From the NCBI RefSeq assembly GCF_037975245.1, contig NC_092577.1:11534013-11598012 (forward strand): 64,000 bases of DNA, given 5' to 3'. Below are positions 44,726-56,545 of the stretch, piece after piece; the first letter of the stretch is position 1, and the number at the start of each line of letters is the position of its first letter. Below the pieces are notes generated by a model, which saw only the letters and a list, made by a program, of their open reading frames with translations, had not been told where the DNA came from and ran no database searches. Source of the stretch: Apostichopus japonicus. Its lineage: Eukaryota > Echinodermata > Holothuroidea > Aspidochirotida > Stichopodidae. Position numbers and translations under genes: made by a program.

Positions 44726-45943
44726 ATGGCTTCGTCGACTCCTCTCACGGATCTGGCAGAGAACTTCTTCTTGTGTTCGGTTTGCTTGGATCAATATAAA
44801 GAACCGAAACAGTTACCGTGTCTCCACCGATATTGTAGAAATTGCTTGAAGACAGTCACTGAAGCAAGCTATGATGGAAAGCTTAAGTGTCCATTGTGTA
44901 AAGAGCAGTACGTAATACCAGAAAATGGTGTTGACGATTTCAAGACTGACTTCCATATGAAGAGTATTATTGAGTTTATACAATTGCAAAAGTCTTTTGA
45001 AAATGCAGATTTAAAGAAATGTGTTAGCTGCTTCAAGAATACAGAAGTTTCAGCTTTTTGTTTTAAGTGCAGAGATTACTTGTGTGAGCAATGTTACAAG
45101 GTTCACGTCGTCAGTAAAATGTTTACAGATCACAAAACCCACATTCTGAGATTGGATAATATAGAAGCAAAGAATATGACACTGGATAAATTAACATCAC
45201 TAACGGAAGATCCCAGGTGCCATATCCATGACAAAAAAGAAGCACAATTATGCTGCAGTTCTTGCGGAAATGTACCAGTGTGCATAGCTTGTACATATAA
45301 TAAGCACAAAGGTCATGACCTGCATGATGTCACTGAAATAGCAGAACGTGAAAGACAACTACTGAAACAAGAACTTGCTGCATTAACCAAATACAAAGGT
45401 AAACTATATGGCCTCCCAACAAAAATACAAACTACTACACAGAAGCTGAATGAAAATGCCGTGAAAAAAACAGAAAGATTGATATATCAGCACAAGCAAC
45501 AAGCACACAAGATTAAATATAAACTTGCGGAATGTACTAAGGAACGAAAAAGAGGTTTAGAGGACATCGGAAGCAAAAGAATAGAAAACCACCGTCAGAT
45601 CACTTTTAATTTGGAAGAGGAGTTGAGCCAAGTGAGAAAGAAATATGATAATCTCAGGGAAACAACGAATCAAAAATATGACAACGAATCTGAAGAGTTT
45701 ATAAACAAATGTGATGAAACTGAGGGCGAGCTCTTTAGAAAACTTGGAAGCCTAGATGCTAACTTAAAGAATTTGACAACAGCAAAAGACCAGCTTGTAA
45801 ATCAAAATGAAAATGAACTAAAACAAGAGAATATTGCGAACAGATTATTAAACGATACGAGAACCTCACAGCAACGACATCATCTATTCTTGCTACTAAA
45901 GATGATTGGACACACGCTCAGTGTATTCCTGATATTAGAGTAG
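44726..45943 (+). CDS. TRIM copy 5, RBCC half truncated by a 4-nt deletion
   Basis: The conserved ATG lies 26 nt after the acceptor AG at 44698-44699. Residues 1-367 encode an intact RING (all eight C3HC4 ligands), both B-boxes with all ligands, and most of the coiled coil. After 45826 four nucleotides present in copy 3 (the 'ataa' region before 'gagaatattgcg') are missing. The frame then runs out of register for 38 residues to a stop at 45943, giving 405 aa. No other disabling change is visible, so this is either a very young pseudogene, a real truncated RBCC protein without its target-binding domain, or an assembly error. Confidence 0.7.
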   Translation: MASSTPLTDLAENFFLCSVCLDQYKEPKQLPCLHRYCRNCLKTVTEASYDGKLKCPLCKEQYVIPENGVDDFKTDFHMKSIIEFIQLQKSFENADLKKCVSCFKNTEVSAFCFKCRDYLCEQCYKVHVVSKMFTDHKTHILRLDNIEAKNMTLDKLTSLTEDPRCHIHDKKEAQLCCSSCGNVPVCIACTYNKHKGHDLHDVTEIAERERQLLKQELAALTKYKGKLYGLPTKIQTTTQKLNENAVKKTERLIYQHKQQAHKIKYKLAECTKERKRGLEDIGSKRIENHRQITFNLEEELSQVRKKYDNLRETTNQKYDNESEEFINKCDETEGELFRKLGSLDANLKNLTTAKDQLVNQNENELKQENIANRLLNDTRTSQQRHHLFLLLKMIGHTLSVFLILE

Positions 45944-46959
45944 CATGTGATACTCTGATGGTAGAAATGAAAAACGAATTTCCAGAGTTGAACTCTTTAT
46001 CTGATTTCGTTATCAGTGATATCACAGAGGTTATTAGAGGCATTGTCACGATTGCTCAGCATCAAGAGTCAGTGGTTGATGTTGCAGGAATCAAAGTTAA
46101 AGGTAGATATTTCACTAGTATTACAAGCAGAGGAGATCTCAAGATTGTCATAATTCATAAGGTATCTGAAGGGTATTTCACCATCACTGTGTTCAACAGT
46201 AAAGGTGAAGTACAACGACAAGATCAGATCAAGAGTGATGGGGACGTGATCATCTGCGGTATGTTATCTGAGTTCAAAGTTATAACAGCGTCTCGTCAGC
46301 GAAATGAAATCGGTATTTACGATGTACGTGATGGTGCATTTAGCAGGAAGAATATTCGTGACGTCATTACAAGTTGGCCATCTAAACAGAACGTGAGTTG
46401 TGTAACCACTGATCCTGTGAAGAATCATATTATTGTTGGTACTGACAGCAGAAATGTGTATGTATTTACTGATCAGTTGATTTACAGACACAGGATTACA
46501 TTACCAGATAAAATCCGTGCAGCGTATGATATCACTGTACATAGAGGTAGTCTCCTGATCTGTGACAACTCGCTTGGTAGATCATATGCAGTCACCATGG
46601 AGGAATCACAGAGTAAGCTGATGTATGAATTCACCAAACCAGATCTTTATGGATTAGACTGTAGACCTATCAGTGTCTGCACAGACAAAAATGAGTTCAT
46701 TTACATGCTATGGAAAGACGACAAGTCACGTCATTCGTTTGCTGGTTCAATTTTCTGGGAGATGTCGATAATCCAGGCGTCGAGGGCGAGCTGCAATCTT
46801 TTACAATACAGTCAGGATGGTCGAAAGTTACTCACAAAAAGATTAGATCATAACATGGATCGTATGTCAACGATAGAAGAGAACGGGATGGAAAAACTTT
46901 TAATATCAACAACTGTGGCATCTTTCCACACGTTCGACCTAGAAGTGACGTACATGTAG
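45829..46959 (+). pseudogene. TRIM copy 5, out-of-frame end of coiled coil and propeller
   Basis: This frame resumes the family protein directly after the deletion (EYCEQIIKRYENL) and is open for 376 residues to TAG at 46957-46959. Compared with copy 3, it has an in-frame insertion of about 17 residues in one propeller segment (around 46715-46800, including SFAGSIFWEMS). The family stop has changed from TAG to TAC, adding Tyr-Met. There is no evidence of its own promoter or start, so I treat it as the detached 3' half of copy 5. Confidence 0.8.
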
Positions 46960-47929
46960 GAAATAATTTCAAAATAGTCATATTTAAAGCAACCTTAGAA
47001 CTTCAGGGTGCACTAGAACTAAATGCAGAAATTTGTTCAGCGAGAAATATGACTTCTTAAGGTTTTCTTGCAATGTTTGTATTATTTTATTTCTTGATTA
47101 TTTCATTTCCTATCAGACAGATAGTCTCCAAATATAACATGAGTATTAATTATTCTTTGTCAATAAAGTTCAGCAGCTGGTTAAAATTTATGATAATCAA
47201 GTCAGGTCTGAGTCATTGATCTTCATTTGTTCTCGGGAATAGCCCATGTGTGGAGGTGGGCCCCTCTTCAATGTAGCCCATGGCATAGGCTAATATGTAC
47301 TTAGCGAGATATTGCAATAAGTGATGAATGAAGAATGTGCCGAAGTGAATTTACTTTAAATTCCAGTCAGTCGATTTATGATTCCAATAAAAAACATTTA
47401 TATGTAAGCTACTCTTTCTGGCAACCATGTGAATATGGTCGATCACTGCATAATCTTCTAAAACTTCTATTTTCCGTGAATACCACTTTTTCAGAAAACG
47501 ATTTGATAGTATACAAGTAATGACTGCGCATGTTGGACTTAACCAGTACATCGTAGCCAAAGCACTTGATACCCACTTAAAAGGTAATTAAACTACCGTA
47601 ATTATTGAACATGACATCCTTGTATTGTCGTAACCACTGTTTCGTTTAGTTGTTTTTGCCATTAAATTACAATGATGTGCATTTGTTAATACATAGTTAT
47701 AGCAATGAGGCAGCGGGACCAGAAGTTAGATAACTTTTCGAGTCTCGTCCCTTACAAAGTGAAACTAGAAAATTAAAGTTTATATCAAGAAAAGAAAACA
47801 TCAAGACACAAATAGAAAAGCACACACATAGGGCTTTGACAGAACTGTGAAAGGACACATTAATACAATGCTCATTATAAGGCAGAACTATAAGAAAATT
47901 ATTCGTTGACTAGAATATGTTTCACCTGT
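46960..47929. repeat. 3' flank of copy 5
   Basis: No gene is seen. The sequence parallels the 3' flanks of copies 1 and 3, including 'ggtcgatcactgcataatctt' and a short satellite portion at 47520-47640. It is then interrupted by the antisense LINE remnant. Confidence 0.55.
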
Positions 47930-48760
47930 CTTTCATCAGATGAAATTGATTAGCTATTACTTAACAATTTCACTTAGAGAATTCCAGAGGGCGACACCAG
48001 AACATCTAGCCTCAGAATGATACAAATTAAGTTTTGGACATAGGAGTTTGTAACATATGTTAAGTTCGAGTGTTGTATGAATGAAATAAAACTGAGGAGA
48101 AAATTACCAATTTATAATTATAGAGCTCAATTAGGCTAAGCAGGTAAGCAAGGTGTTTGAAAAGCGCACAGAATGTTAGATAAATGAAGCATTACAAATG
48201 TTTCTAACAGTCAATTGCTGGATCTTGTATAAGCTACAAAGTGTTTACATGTGAGAATTACCCTACACGATGATGTTGTAGTTTAAATGAGGCAAACCAA
48301 GTGCATTATAAATTGTCAGTAAAGTGACTTTAGGTAAGAATAGTTTCAAGCTATTAATTGTACTATTTGCATATGCAACATTTTTGCTGATGATAAACAT
48401 ATGTTTTGCCAGTTGAATTTTGCATCAATATACAATCCTAGAAATTTAGCATAATCAGATGCGGTAATACGCACTCCATCAAGTATAACTAAGACTTTTG
48501 TGTAATCAGCTGCTCATTGCCAGATTTAAGAACATGAGTAATTTTTGCGATCTTAAGTTCAGATAGGAGAACATCTTTTGCAAGAGATAAAAGAGTTGTG
48601 TTCATTTGCGTTGATGTAGCTTAAAGATTTTGTTTGCATGTCTAATAACATTTCTAAGGTTATTTTTGTATATTGGAAGGATGAGCTTTGCGATCACGAA
48701 AATGCATTTGCTTATAATTGTTTTTATAGAGTTGAGTTTTATGTTTAACAGAAGTACCGA
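47930..48760 (-). mobile_element. LINE reverse-transcriptase remnant, antisense
   Basis: On the minus strand, pieced across frames, the sequence shows LDGVRITASDYAKFLGLYID then FNWQ, KLFLPKVTLLTIYNALGLPH and finally SGVALWNSLSEIVK. This is the characteristic order of the C-terminal part of Jockey/CR1-type reverse transcriptases. The catalytic F-A-D-D region is missing, apparently by an internal deletion near 48600. It separates two parts of the satellite array (47520-47640 and 48765 onward). Confidence 0.7.
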
Positions 48761-48764
48761 TTAA

Positions 48765-49150
48765 ACGTTGACTGTACCTAAACCGATATATCATATCCGC
48801 AGTATTCGATACAACCACCAAAACAAATTAAAACTAATTATTGTCAAATAGTATCGCTGTACATGCACCTGTGACTAAGCCTGTTCTTCTATACAGGTAC
48901 ATAATTTTTGATATATACTTAAAACTATACATAATACTTGATACACACATACCTTATTTTAAGCTATATATTGAAAAGAACACCTCTATGTAGTTATATC
49001 CACCTCTGACTGTACCTAAGGTACATCTTATCGGTAGTACTTGATACTCAAATATTAACCGTTCCATATAGTAATTGATATGCACATAATAATACACCGA
49101 TTATTAAAATAACATATTACAATGGAAGATTTCACAGATATTAGTTCTAA
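48765..49150. repeat. Degenerate ~105-nt satellite, 3' of copy 5
   Basis: Several imperfect units carry 'gactgtacctaaaccgatatatcat', 'aaactaattattg' and 'gtatcgctgtacatgcacctgtgact'. Confidence 0.6.
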
Positions 49151-49739
49151 TGTAATGACCAGCTATCAATTTTCCAGCAAATTTAAACATATGAGATAAA
49201 TGCTTAGGCTAATTTTAGTTTTCATATACATTTCTATTTCCTGTATATTAGTCCTTTGAAGGAACATGTTAACATACAGTCTAACGGTATTCTGTTGGTA
49301 ACTGTATAAGTTTATTGGAAGTTATTTTATCCATCTGTACAAAATTGATCGAACATACAATATAAAACTTCAGAACCAAAATCAGTTACATACATGTAAA
49401 AGCAAATCAACATATAAGAAATGTTGATAAGTTTTAATCATCATTAAAAACAATTTTACTTTTGATTCTTTCTTCTCTTTTAATCGGAACAATCCCTGGC
49501 GAAATTTTCAGCGTAAATATGATTGGCTTTTATTTTTCTCACAAACAATGTATTTTTCTTCTCAGCAGCACGTCAACTTTGTGTTTCATGGGTGGTGTAG
49601 GTGGGAGGGGGAGGGGGGGACTGAGTGGTAACTCTAAAATGTTCTGCAGCTGCGGAAAAGGGAGATATAGTTGCATCTCCGATGTACAGGTAATTTTTTT
49701 ACTAGTTGGGCTGTTGTCATGGTAATGCGTTTGACTGCT
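49151..49739. repeat. 3' flank continuation shared with copies 3 and 4
   Basis: No gene is seen. It matches 25120-25560 and 37740-38270. It includes a G-rich stretch at 49595-49620. Confidence 0.55.
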
Positions 49740-51735
49740 GGTTCGTAAGTAATGGTTCCTAGGTTACGATTCCGTCACAGATACTTTGCTGATTTTTTCT
49801 CCAACTTGGTGAAGTGGTAACATGTACTATGGGGTAAAATTGTTATTAACATCAGTAGGTCAAAGGTTATTGATGGTCATAAAAGGTGAAATTATCAAAA
49901 GTACCTACTTCTCCTTGGGTTTATGTTTGATGTCCATCGCACTTGGTGATAGTGATCAATATATGGAAGGTCGTAAAAATACACCTTATTAAAGGTGAAA
50001 GCCAAACAAGTCAACCAACCATATTTTTTTTGTTAAAGTAGTGTGTCACATCCCGCCAAATATAAAAAAGAAGCCAAATCTAGGCTGTACTGGCTTAACA
50101 AAGTACAATTGATGCAACATATTGTATTCCTGGCACACGTTTTCATTAATGAAACCAATTATAAACGACAAACGCCCTCCGTAATTAAAGAGATTTCTGC
50201 TATTGATATTAGCGTAAAGTTTTAAGTAATTGATGACAGACGTCTAGACCATGGGAAAAAGTGATTCAAAGGTTGTCGAATTCGTTGCAACATCATGGAG
50301 ACTGAATGGAAACTGTAAATTGGTTTGATAATACAAATTAACAAATGTGAAGGAGCCTCAGCTTTCCATACACAGTGCAGCAAGGACTCATTTCCACACT
50401 GTCCACACAGAACAATGGTTCAAGAACAAAATTGTATGAATATTTGTTGAACTTTGTAAATCTGAAGATCAGATGTTGTAAACTAAAAAAGATATGATAT
50501 GAGGATAAGAGTTAACTATCAACTTTTTTAAAGTTTGAATGTTCTTAGTTGAGCCTTGTAACTTCATAACTTCGTGATGATTGCGGACTTTTTCCGGGTC
50601 CGTTGGGTAAGACGAGGTTCTACTATCTTACTATTCTTGGGTTGCGTGGGAGTTGACTTAAGCTAGCGTTAAATGCAACACAGATAACTTTCTTTTATTG
50701 GTGATTAATCTTCATAGTATTTATGGGGTTCCCTTAGGTACAGATGTATACCATGACTTAAGTGGGTATAATGGTTTAAAAATAATTTTGTAGCAGTTTC
50801 ACTGTAGAAACGTGTCTCCACGTGAGGAAAATAACATTCTGGGAGATTGTTTTGAAGTCGCACTCATGTGTACTTTTAGTTAATATTCTCTTGCTTCTTA
50901 ATAGGATGCATTTTAGCAGCAGTCTTGTTTCATATGTTGTTAAGAGATACATGTTAACTTTATGATTGATGACTACGTCTTAAAGGGATAGTATGTTTAT
51001 AGCTGAAACTATTAACCATCTCCAAGTTCAAGTGAGTACAGTAATTGCCCCATGTGTTTTTCAGCGATGCATTACTCTTTTAGAGCTTGCAACTTGAAGC
51101 AATATTGTACATCACAACTTGCATATGTTGGGTAGTCAAAGTAGTATGTGGTCAATATATATATATTTTTAAGTTGTTGTAATTGGTACACGTGCCAATG
51201 ACGTAATGGTCTTAACTACTTGTACTGTAAATATTGTACTACAATGGATTAACACCACTGGTCGTTGAATTGTTAATGTCATAATGATGCTCATTGTATG
51301 TTCCTTTTAATTGGTTTTAGGTGATGATAGCATTGTCTCTGATACGTGCAGGTAGTTAATAGTTATTTTATTTTTCTTAATATTGCTTATTTTCATTAAT
51401 TTACAGGTGAGCATAAAGTCCGCTGACTATTCATAGCCACTGCTCTCTTTATTATGCTTTTACTTTGATTTGATCTTGAACTATGTAGTTGCATGTTGAA
51501 ATGCATGGCGCCACCAAACAAGAGTGGTAAAATATAAAACACCGCTTCTTTGTATTTCTTCCACGACATCCTTACACAAATATATTGTTCCCATGCGTCA
51601 TAGTTGCACATTAATGTTTGAGAGGACAAAATGGTGGCAACGGCCCCAAACTGATGAGCAAAAAATAGAGTATATTGCCAAGTCTGCACATATGATCAGG
51701 GACATCTAAATACTCGTTGTAAATTGATATTGATA
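49740..51735. other. ~2-kb segment absent from parallel spacers
   Basis: The flanking sequences on either side are nearly adjacent in the spacers after copies 3 and 4, so this looks like an insertion. It has no recognisable coding homology. Frames of 60-97 codons occur (50043-50225 +, 51396-51689 -) without domains I can name. Inverted ends or target-site duplications were not found by eye. Confidence 0.45.
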
Positions 51736-51924
51736 CCTTTTTTCATTTCATGAACATAAAAGTCTTATCAAGGCCACACAATGTCAACAATCTTAATAGA
51801 GGTCGCTGATGTGGCAACGTTATAATCCCAATTTGACCCCCGGGAGGCACAATGAGCAGAAAATATGTTGTAATAGTCCTGTTAACAGTAGAATGTAATT
51901 TAGAAAGAAATAACCCGACCACTG

Positions 51925-52065
51925 CCGCATCCTACCCTGTCCCCTCCCTTACCCGATCATATCCCAAACCCATACCCCATACCCATACAACCCCATTCCC
52001 ATACAACCCTATAAAACCCGACCCCATCCCCATCCCCAACCCCAACCCCAACCATACCCCAACAT
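51925..52065. repeat. CCCATA/CCCAA-rich low-complexity tract
   Basis: Strongly C- and A-rich on this strand, with irregular 'cccata', 'acccca' and 'ccccaac' words. The period is not regular. Confidence 0.75.
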
Positions 52066-52067
52066 TA

Positions 52068-52310
52068 TGGGAGTGTTAGTTCAGTGGTTAACGCCGGTGC
52101 CTTCGTATCATAAGGTCCCCGGTTCAAGTCACCCAAGACTAATGTTAGTCGTCCAGTTACAGAGTTGTTGACAATTCATAATCATGGACGTTAAATATGA
52201 ATGTAAGAGACTGGCTTCGGTCCGCTTGCGGCCTTGATAAGCCAATGAGGCTTCTTCGCGAGTTCCTGCTTGCAAGAGGATCTAAAATACATACATAACA
52301 CAACAAAAAC
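52068..52310 (+). mobile_element. tRNA-derived SINE (family C)
   Basis: The head has a tRNA-like A-box region 'gttagttcagtggttaacg', an anticodon arm 'gccttcgtatcataaggtc' and a B-box-like 'ggttcaagtc'. The body ('gttgttgacaattcataatcat', 'gagactggcttcggtc', 'ctgcttgcaagaggatctaaaatacatac') recurs at 62010-62165 without the head, which supports a mobile SINE. Confidence 0.65.
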
Positions 52311-55005
52311 CAGTTGAAATGCAACCGCAGTATTCCCTTCAATTTACTGGTAGTAAAGAATGAGGGACATATTTACTTCTGTCCTACAAACACCATTGTC
52401 AAATTAAGCTGAACTCCTTATTGGGTTGGTAAAAGGAGTTATTAAGGTTTATTATGAATCATTTCTACTCCTTGACTGTATAAGTTTAACTGTGCATCGC
52501 AGGGTAATACTTAATAAAGAATTTTTTTCATGTATTAAACAAATACCTTAAATGCATGAACTAAATATCGTACGATATAGTCTAGATACATAAAAAAGAG
52601 GGGGAAAAAAAGAGAAATCTTCCAGAAAATGGGAAACAGGAGCTTACTCTTATGTCTCCTCATTTTTGAAACTATAACTTGAATTTCCTTTCTAAATTTG
52701 AAGTTTAATTTTATGAGTATCGACCTTATATTAAGAATTATTAAACATTACTAGAAGATTCCAAAAAGTGCTTTGCTCAAAGGCTTTCATGCTCCAAACT
52801 ATCCCTAGTTATTGTGGATTAAAAAATGATCAAATATGTCAGGATCGAAGAAATAAATTAAGTTTTAAACATCAAGTGGTGCATTCTGAAGTATAAACTT
52901 AGGTCGATACAAGTAGCTCTTAACGCAAGATTGTGTTAATAAATAACAACAAACTCGAACATTCCCCCGACTGATTTAGGTAGTGACATGAATTTTTATG
53001 TTGGAGTATGTCCCTCCTCCCCTCTCCCACCCGGAAATTAAAATTAAGAGGTCAACTGGTGCATTCGGAGGCACATCTAGACTAAATGTCTCTAGAAGCA
53101 GCCTAAAAGCAAGGCCACACCCTTTGCGTACGCCATTGACTAAGTATCCTTCATTCACTTTGTATGAACAAAACAAATTACTTTTAACTAAACTTTGAAG
53201 ATACAGAAAGGTTTGTCAGTGTGAACGTCTCTGCAAATTATTCAATTTATTTCGTCCATAATGTCATGTCAGAATGTGAAATACCATGTATTTGTCTAAG
53301 CACTCCCATGTTGCTGAATGTAACACTCTTATACATACATATATTGCTGTTAGCAAGTCGAAAGTCCGATGGTATTTAATCGCTCCCATCTACTACGATT
53401 TGATTGTTAGTTACTACTACCAGCTTACTTGCTTTGCATTTGGGGCAACTTTGTATTTTGGTAGGGCGCCATCGTTTTTTCAAGTTCTGCGCTTCTAGTG
53501 CTCTTCATGTACGGAAGTCAAAATATGGCATTCTTCTGTCAAGACCTTTTTGTTTTTCTGCATCACTGTTCGTTAATACAGGCGCGGGTCCAAAGGTGTG
53601 GTTCTGGATCGTTGGACCCGACTCTTTTGTAGGATGGTCTGGATTTCCTCCCTCTGTACTGGGGTTTAATCCCACATAATTTTTGACGTGAAACAGAGCC
53701 TTCTGAGTCATCATTCAGGCTTTGAAATTAGTTCTATAATTAAAGATCTACACCCAATACTGTGATAAAAACTAATTTTATTTATGTGTAGGGTTGAAAA
53801 TTACGGCCTGTTTACCACTCAGTGCCTCCCTCTCTCCCCAATATGCGCCTGACAAGTCCCACTGCCCCTCCTTCTCACTTGAGGACCTATATATATATTG
53901 AAACGTGCATCGCTCGATAATTCACTCTATACTAACCTGTTATGTATCCATTGTTAATTGCAGACCTAAGTCCGGCCACTCGGCCACAGTGATTCTACTG
54001 GTGTGAATGCGTATTAAAGGCATTGTATAACTGTCCATGTATTTTGGAAGGGCGACATCGATTTCAACTTCCACTTTCCTAGTGCCCTACATGCATGGAA
54101 GTCACAATATCCCTCTCTCCTCCTCTCTTGAGGACCCCAATATATTGAAAGGTGCGTCACTTGTAAATTAATTGTATACTCTATACTAACCTGTAATGTA
54201 TCCATTGTTCAGTGCAGACCTAAGTCCGTGCCACTCGGCCTCAGTGATTCTACTGGTGTGAATGCGTATTAATGGCATTGTATAACTGTCAATGAGAGCG
54301 TATTACGCACGTATAATACTTGCACAGAGTGCACATTTGTGCTTTTAAATCTGACAATGTACATAGAATAACCACATTTTATTGGCAATATTCGCACAAA
54401 ACACAGAAAAAATGATGAATTACGTATATTTGCTGTAACTTGACAGTATGCGTAAAAGCCAAATTAACAATTTCTCAGGCTCAAAGACTGCATTAACACA
54501 ATTTTATGCAGACCTGTACTAATTCTCTCACTCAGCCTGCTTTGAGAGTGGAACATTTTCAGAAACTAAACAGAGTTATTACGTTTTATTTTGGTAAATT
54601 AAACAGTGCGAAGCATCTACGCATTATGGAATAGGAAAATCATTTTGCAAATTTTGTCTAAAATTTTGCAAAAAAGGCAAACCCATTCTTTTGGTGCAAA
54701 TGTTCAACTGGAGAAATTTGGTACACAGTAATTTTTGGCTTAAATCATAAAATGTTTCCTTCTAAAATGTTAACCAAAAATACTTCTTTACAGAATATAA
54801 CAGAATATATTCCAGAATATACAACAGAATATACCAAAATATAACAGAATATAACCTTTTCAAACTGAAGTGAACCTTTAACACGTAGACGATACGTGAA
54901 CATTTCCATACAATCGGTAAATAGGCGTAAGAGAAACAACTCTTGACTGGTTAAGCAGCTATATACGGTATCAAATATTTAACAATATATATCATATATC
55001 AGCCC
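52311..55005. repeat. Duplicated spacer, partner of 27280-28550
   Basis: No gene is seen. The right part (53130-55005) aligns with 27280-28550, with an internal partial duplication (53450-53990 and 54030-54290). The left part (52311-53130) is AT-rich without recognisable content. Confidence 0.6.
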
Positions 55006-55294
55006 CAAAATGATTCTCAGTCACCACGTTCATTTAAACGTCAATTAAGCGAGGTTTACATAAGTGATTATTGATCCATAATACTTTTTAGAAATCTTTG
55101 TTTGTTTACATCGTTAACACTGATAACTTAATTATTTTCCTTCTTTAGGGAGTGGCTCTACTCGATAAGCCTTCCAGGTTTTTAGATCACTTCCTTTCTC
55201 TTTATACTCAATTTCATATCTGTAAACGTTTGTATGACATACAATGTACCGTATATTGAGAAAAAACAAATAAATGGAATGAAATGAAATGAAA
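55006..55294 (+). mobile_element. LINE 3' end with (tgaaa)n-type tail
   Basis: The segment ends 'caaataaatggaatgaaatgaaatgaaat', a typical LINE tail. It is missing from the aligned position near 28548 in the parallel copy, where the flanks join directly before 'tccgaacacgct'. No coding part remains. Confidence 0.5.
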
Positions 55295-56545
55295 TCCGAA
55301 CACGCTGACACCAGTTGTGGTGTTCCGCAGGGCTCAATATTAGGACCACTGGTATTAATTATACATGTCAATGACATTTACCAAGTGTCATAAATTGCTA
55401 CTACTATTTTGTTTGCCGATGATACCTCTATTTTCTTCAAGTTGAAAAACGCACATAGAATGTTGTCTCTACTGAATTAAATGCATTTTCTGACTGGTTT
55501 GCTGCTAATAAGTTATCACTTAATGTAGACAAAACTCACTTCTTATCTAGCCTATTTCACTCCACTGCAGAAGGAAGGCGTCTTCTCCAATTTCCCAATT
55601 AACTCTGTACTGAGCTGTTCTCTTCCATGTGACCCCACCATATTCTCTTATGCCATCCATCCATCTCCTACTCTGCCTACCTCTGCCTCTAACATAACCC
55701 CTTGGTGTCCAATCTGTCAATTTATGTGTTCATCTTTTATCCTGACATCTAGCTAAATTTTCCACCCATCTCCACTTCTTTTGCTTTATGACTTGGAAAT
55801 TATCCAAAACGCATGTACTGTTTCTAAAGTCTTGGTTTCTGGCTTTATCCTTTCTTGTTACACCCCTCATAAGACAAAACTCACTATATACGATAAAATG
55901 AAAGAAGAACACATTATTGGAATAATGATGTAGTAATGGACAGTAAACAAATTAAGGAAGTATCAACTCCTAAAGTTCTAGGGATTACTATTGATAGTAG
56001 ACTTTCATGGAGTGACCATATTACAAAAGGTTTCTCCAGCGTCGTAAGAGGTATTGAAATTTTAGCATAGCTAAAATATTTCCTCCCCAAGAATAAACTA
56101 AGAATGCTTTATCAAACTTAAATAGCACTGCATTTATGATACTGCTTGATTATTTGGTCTGGTCCAAAAAGTTTACCTTTAAGCCACTACAAAAGTGTGC
56201 AATACGTCATATATCTCACACAGCATCGTGTGAACATACTACTTACTAGCCCATTTTTTGTAAGAACTCGATTTATTGAGATTAGATGATATCATAAAAG
56301 TTAATTTGCGACATTTACATACAAGGTTTGGAATGGTTTATTACCAAACAGTTTTTTAAATAGCAACCGAGAGTTCCATAATCATAATGCAAGAACGGCT
56401 AGCAACGCACATTATAACTTATATTATGCACGCAGTGTTATGCTCGGCATAATATACCGTGCAATCTAAACATGGAACTCACTATCAAATGCTTTCAAAA
56501 GTAAGAAATCAAGCTCCATACTTACTTAGAAAATGCCTTATCAAA
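55295..56545 (+). mobile_element. LINE reverse-transcriptase remnant, second copy, interrupted
   Basis: It is homologous to 28555-29450, with RT motifs GVPQGSILGPL and LFADDTSIFF. The coding sequence is decayed. It is split by an antisense insertion at 55541-55871 that is absent from the first copy. Confidence 0.75.
55541..55871 (-). mobile_element. 5'-truncated LINE nested in the RT remnant, with 14-nt target duplication
   Basis: The insertion is flanked by identical 14-nt copies of 'agacaaaactcact' (55527-55540 and 55872-55885). The other RT copy near 28780 is uninterrupted. The minus strand encodes a C-terminal LINE domain: KKWRWVENLARCQDKR, then GRGRQSRRWMDGIREYGG and WEIGEDAFLLQW. This resembles the last domain of RTE-like endonuclease-reverse transcriptases. 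The element's 3' end is at 55541. Confidence 0.8.

Noticed and set aside
45826-45830. Copy 5 discontinuity as a tiny intron or programmed frameshift
   Set aside because: Only four bases are missing relative to copy 3, with no GT-AG intron and no slippery heptamer plus structure at the site.
51925-52065. Interstitial telomere-like repeat
   Set aside because: The words are irregular CCCATA/CCCAAC rather than a regular TTAGGG/CCCTAA array.
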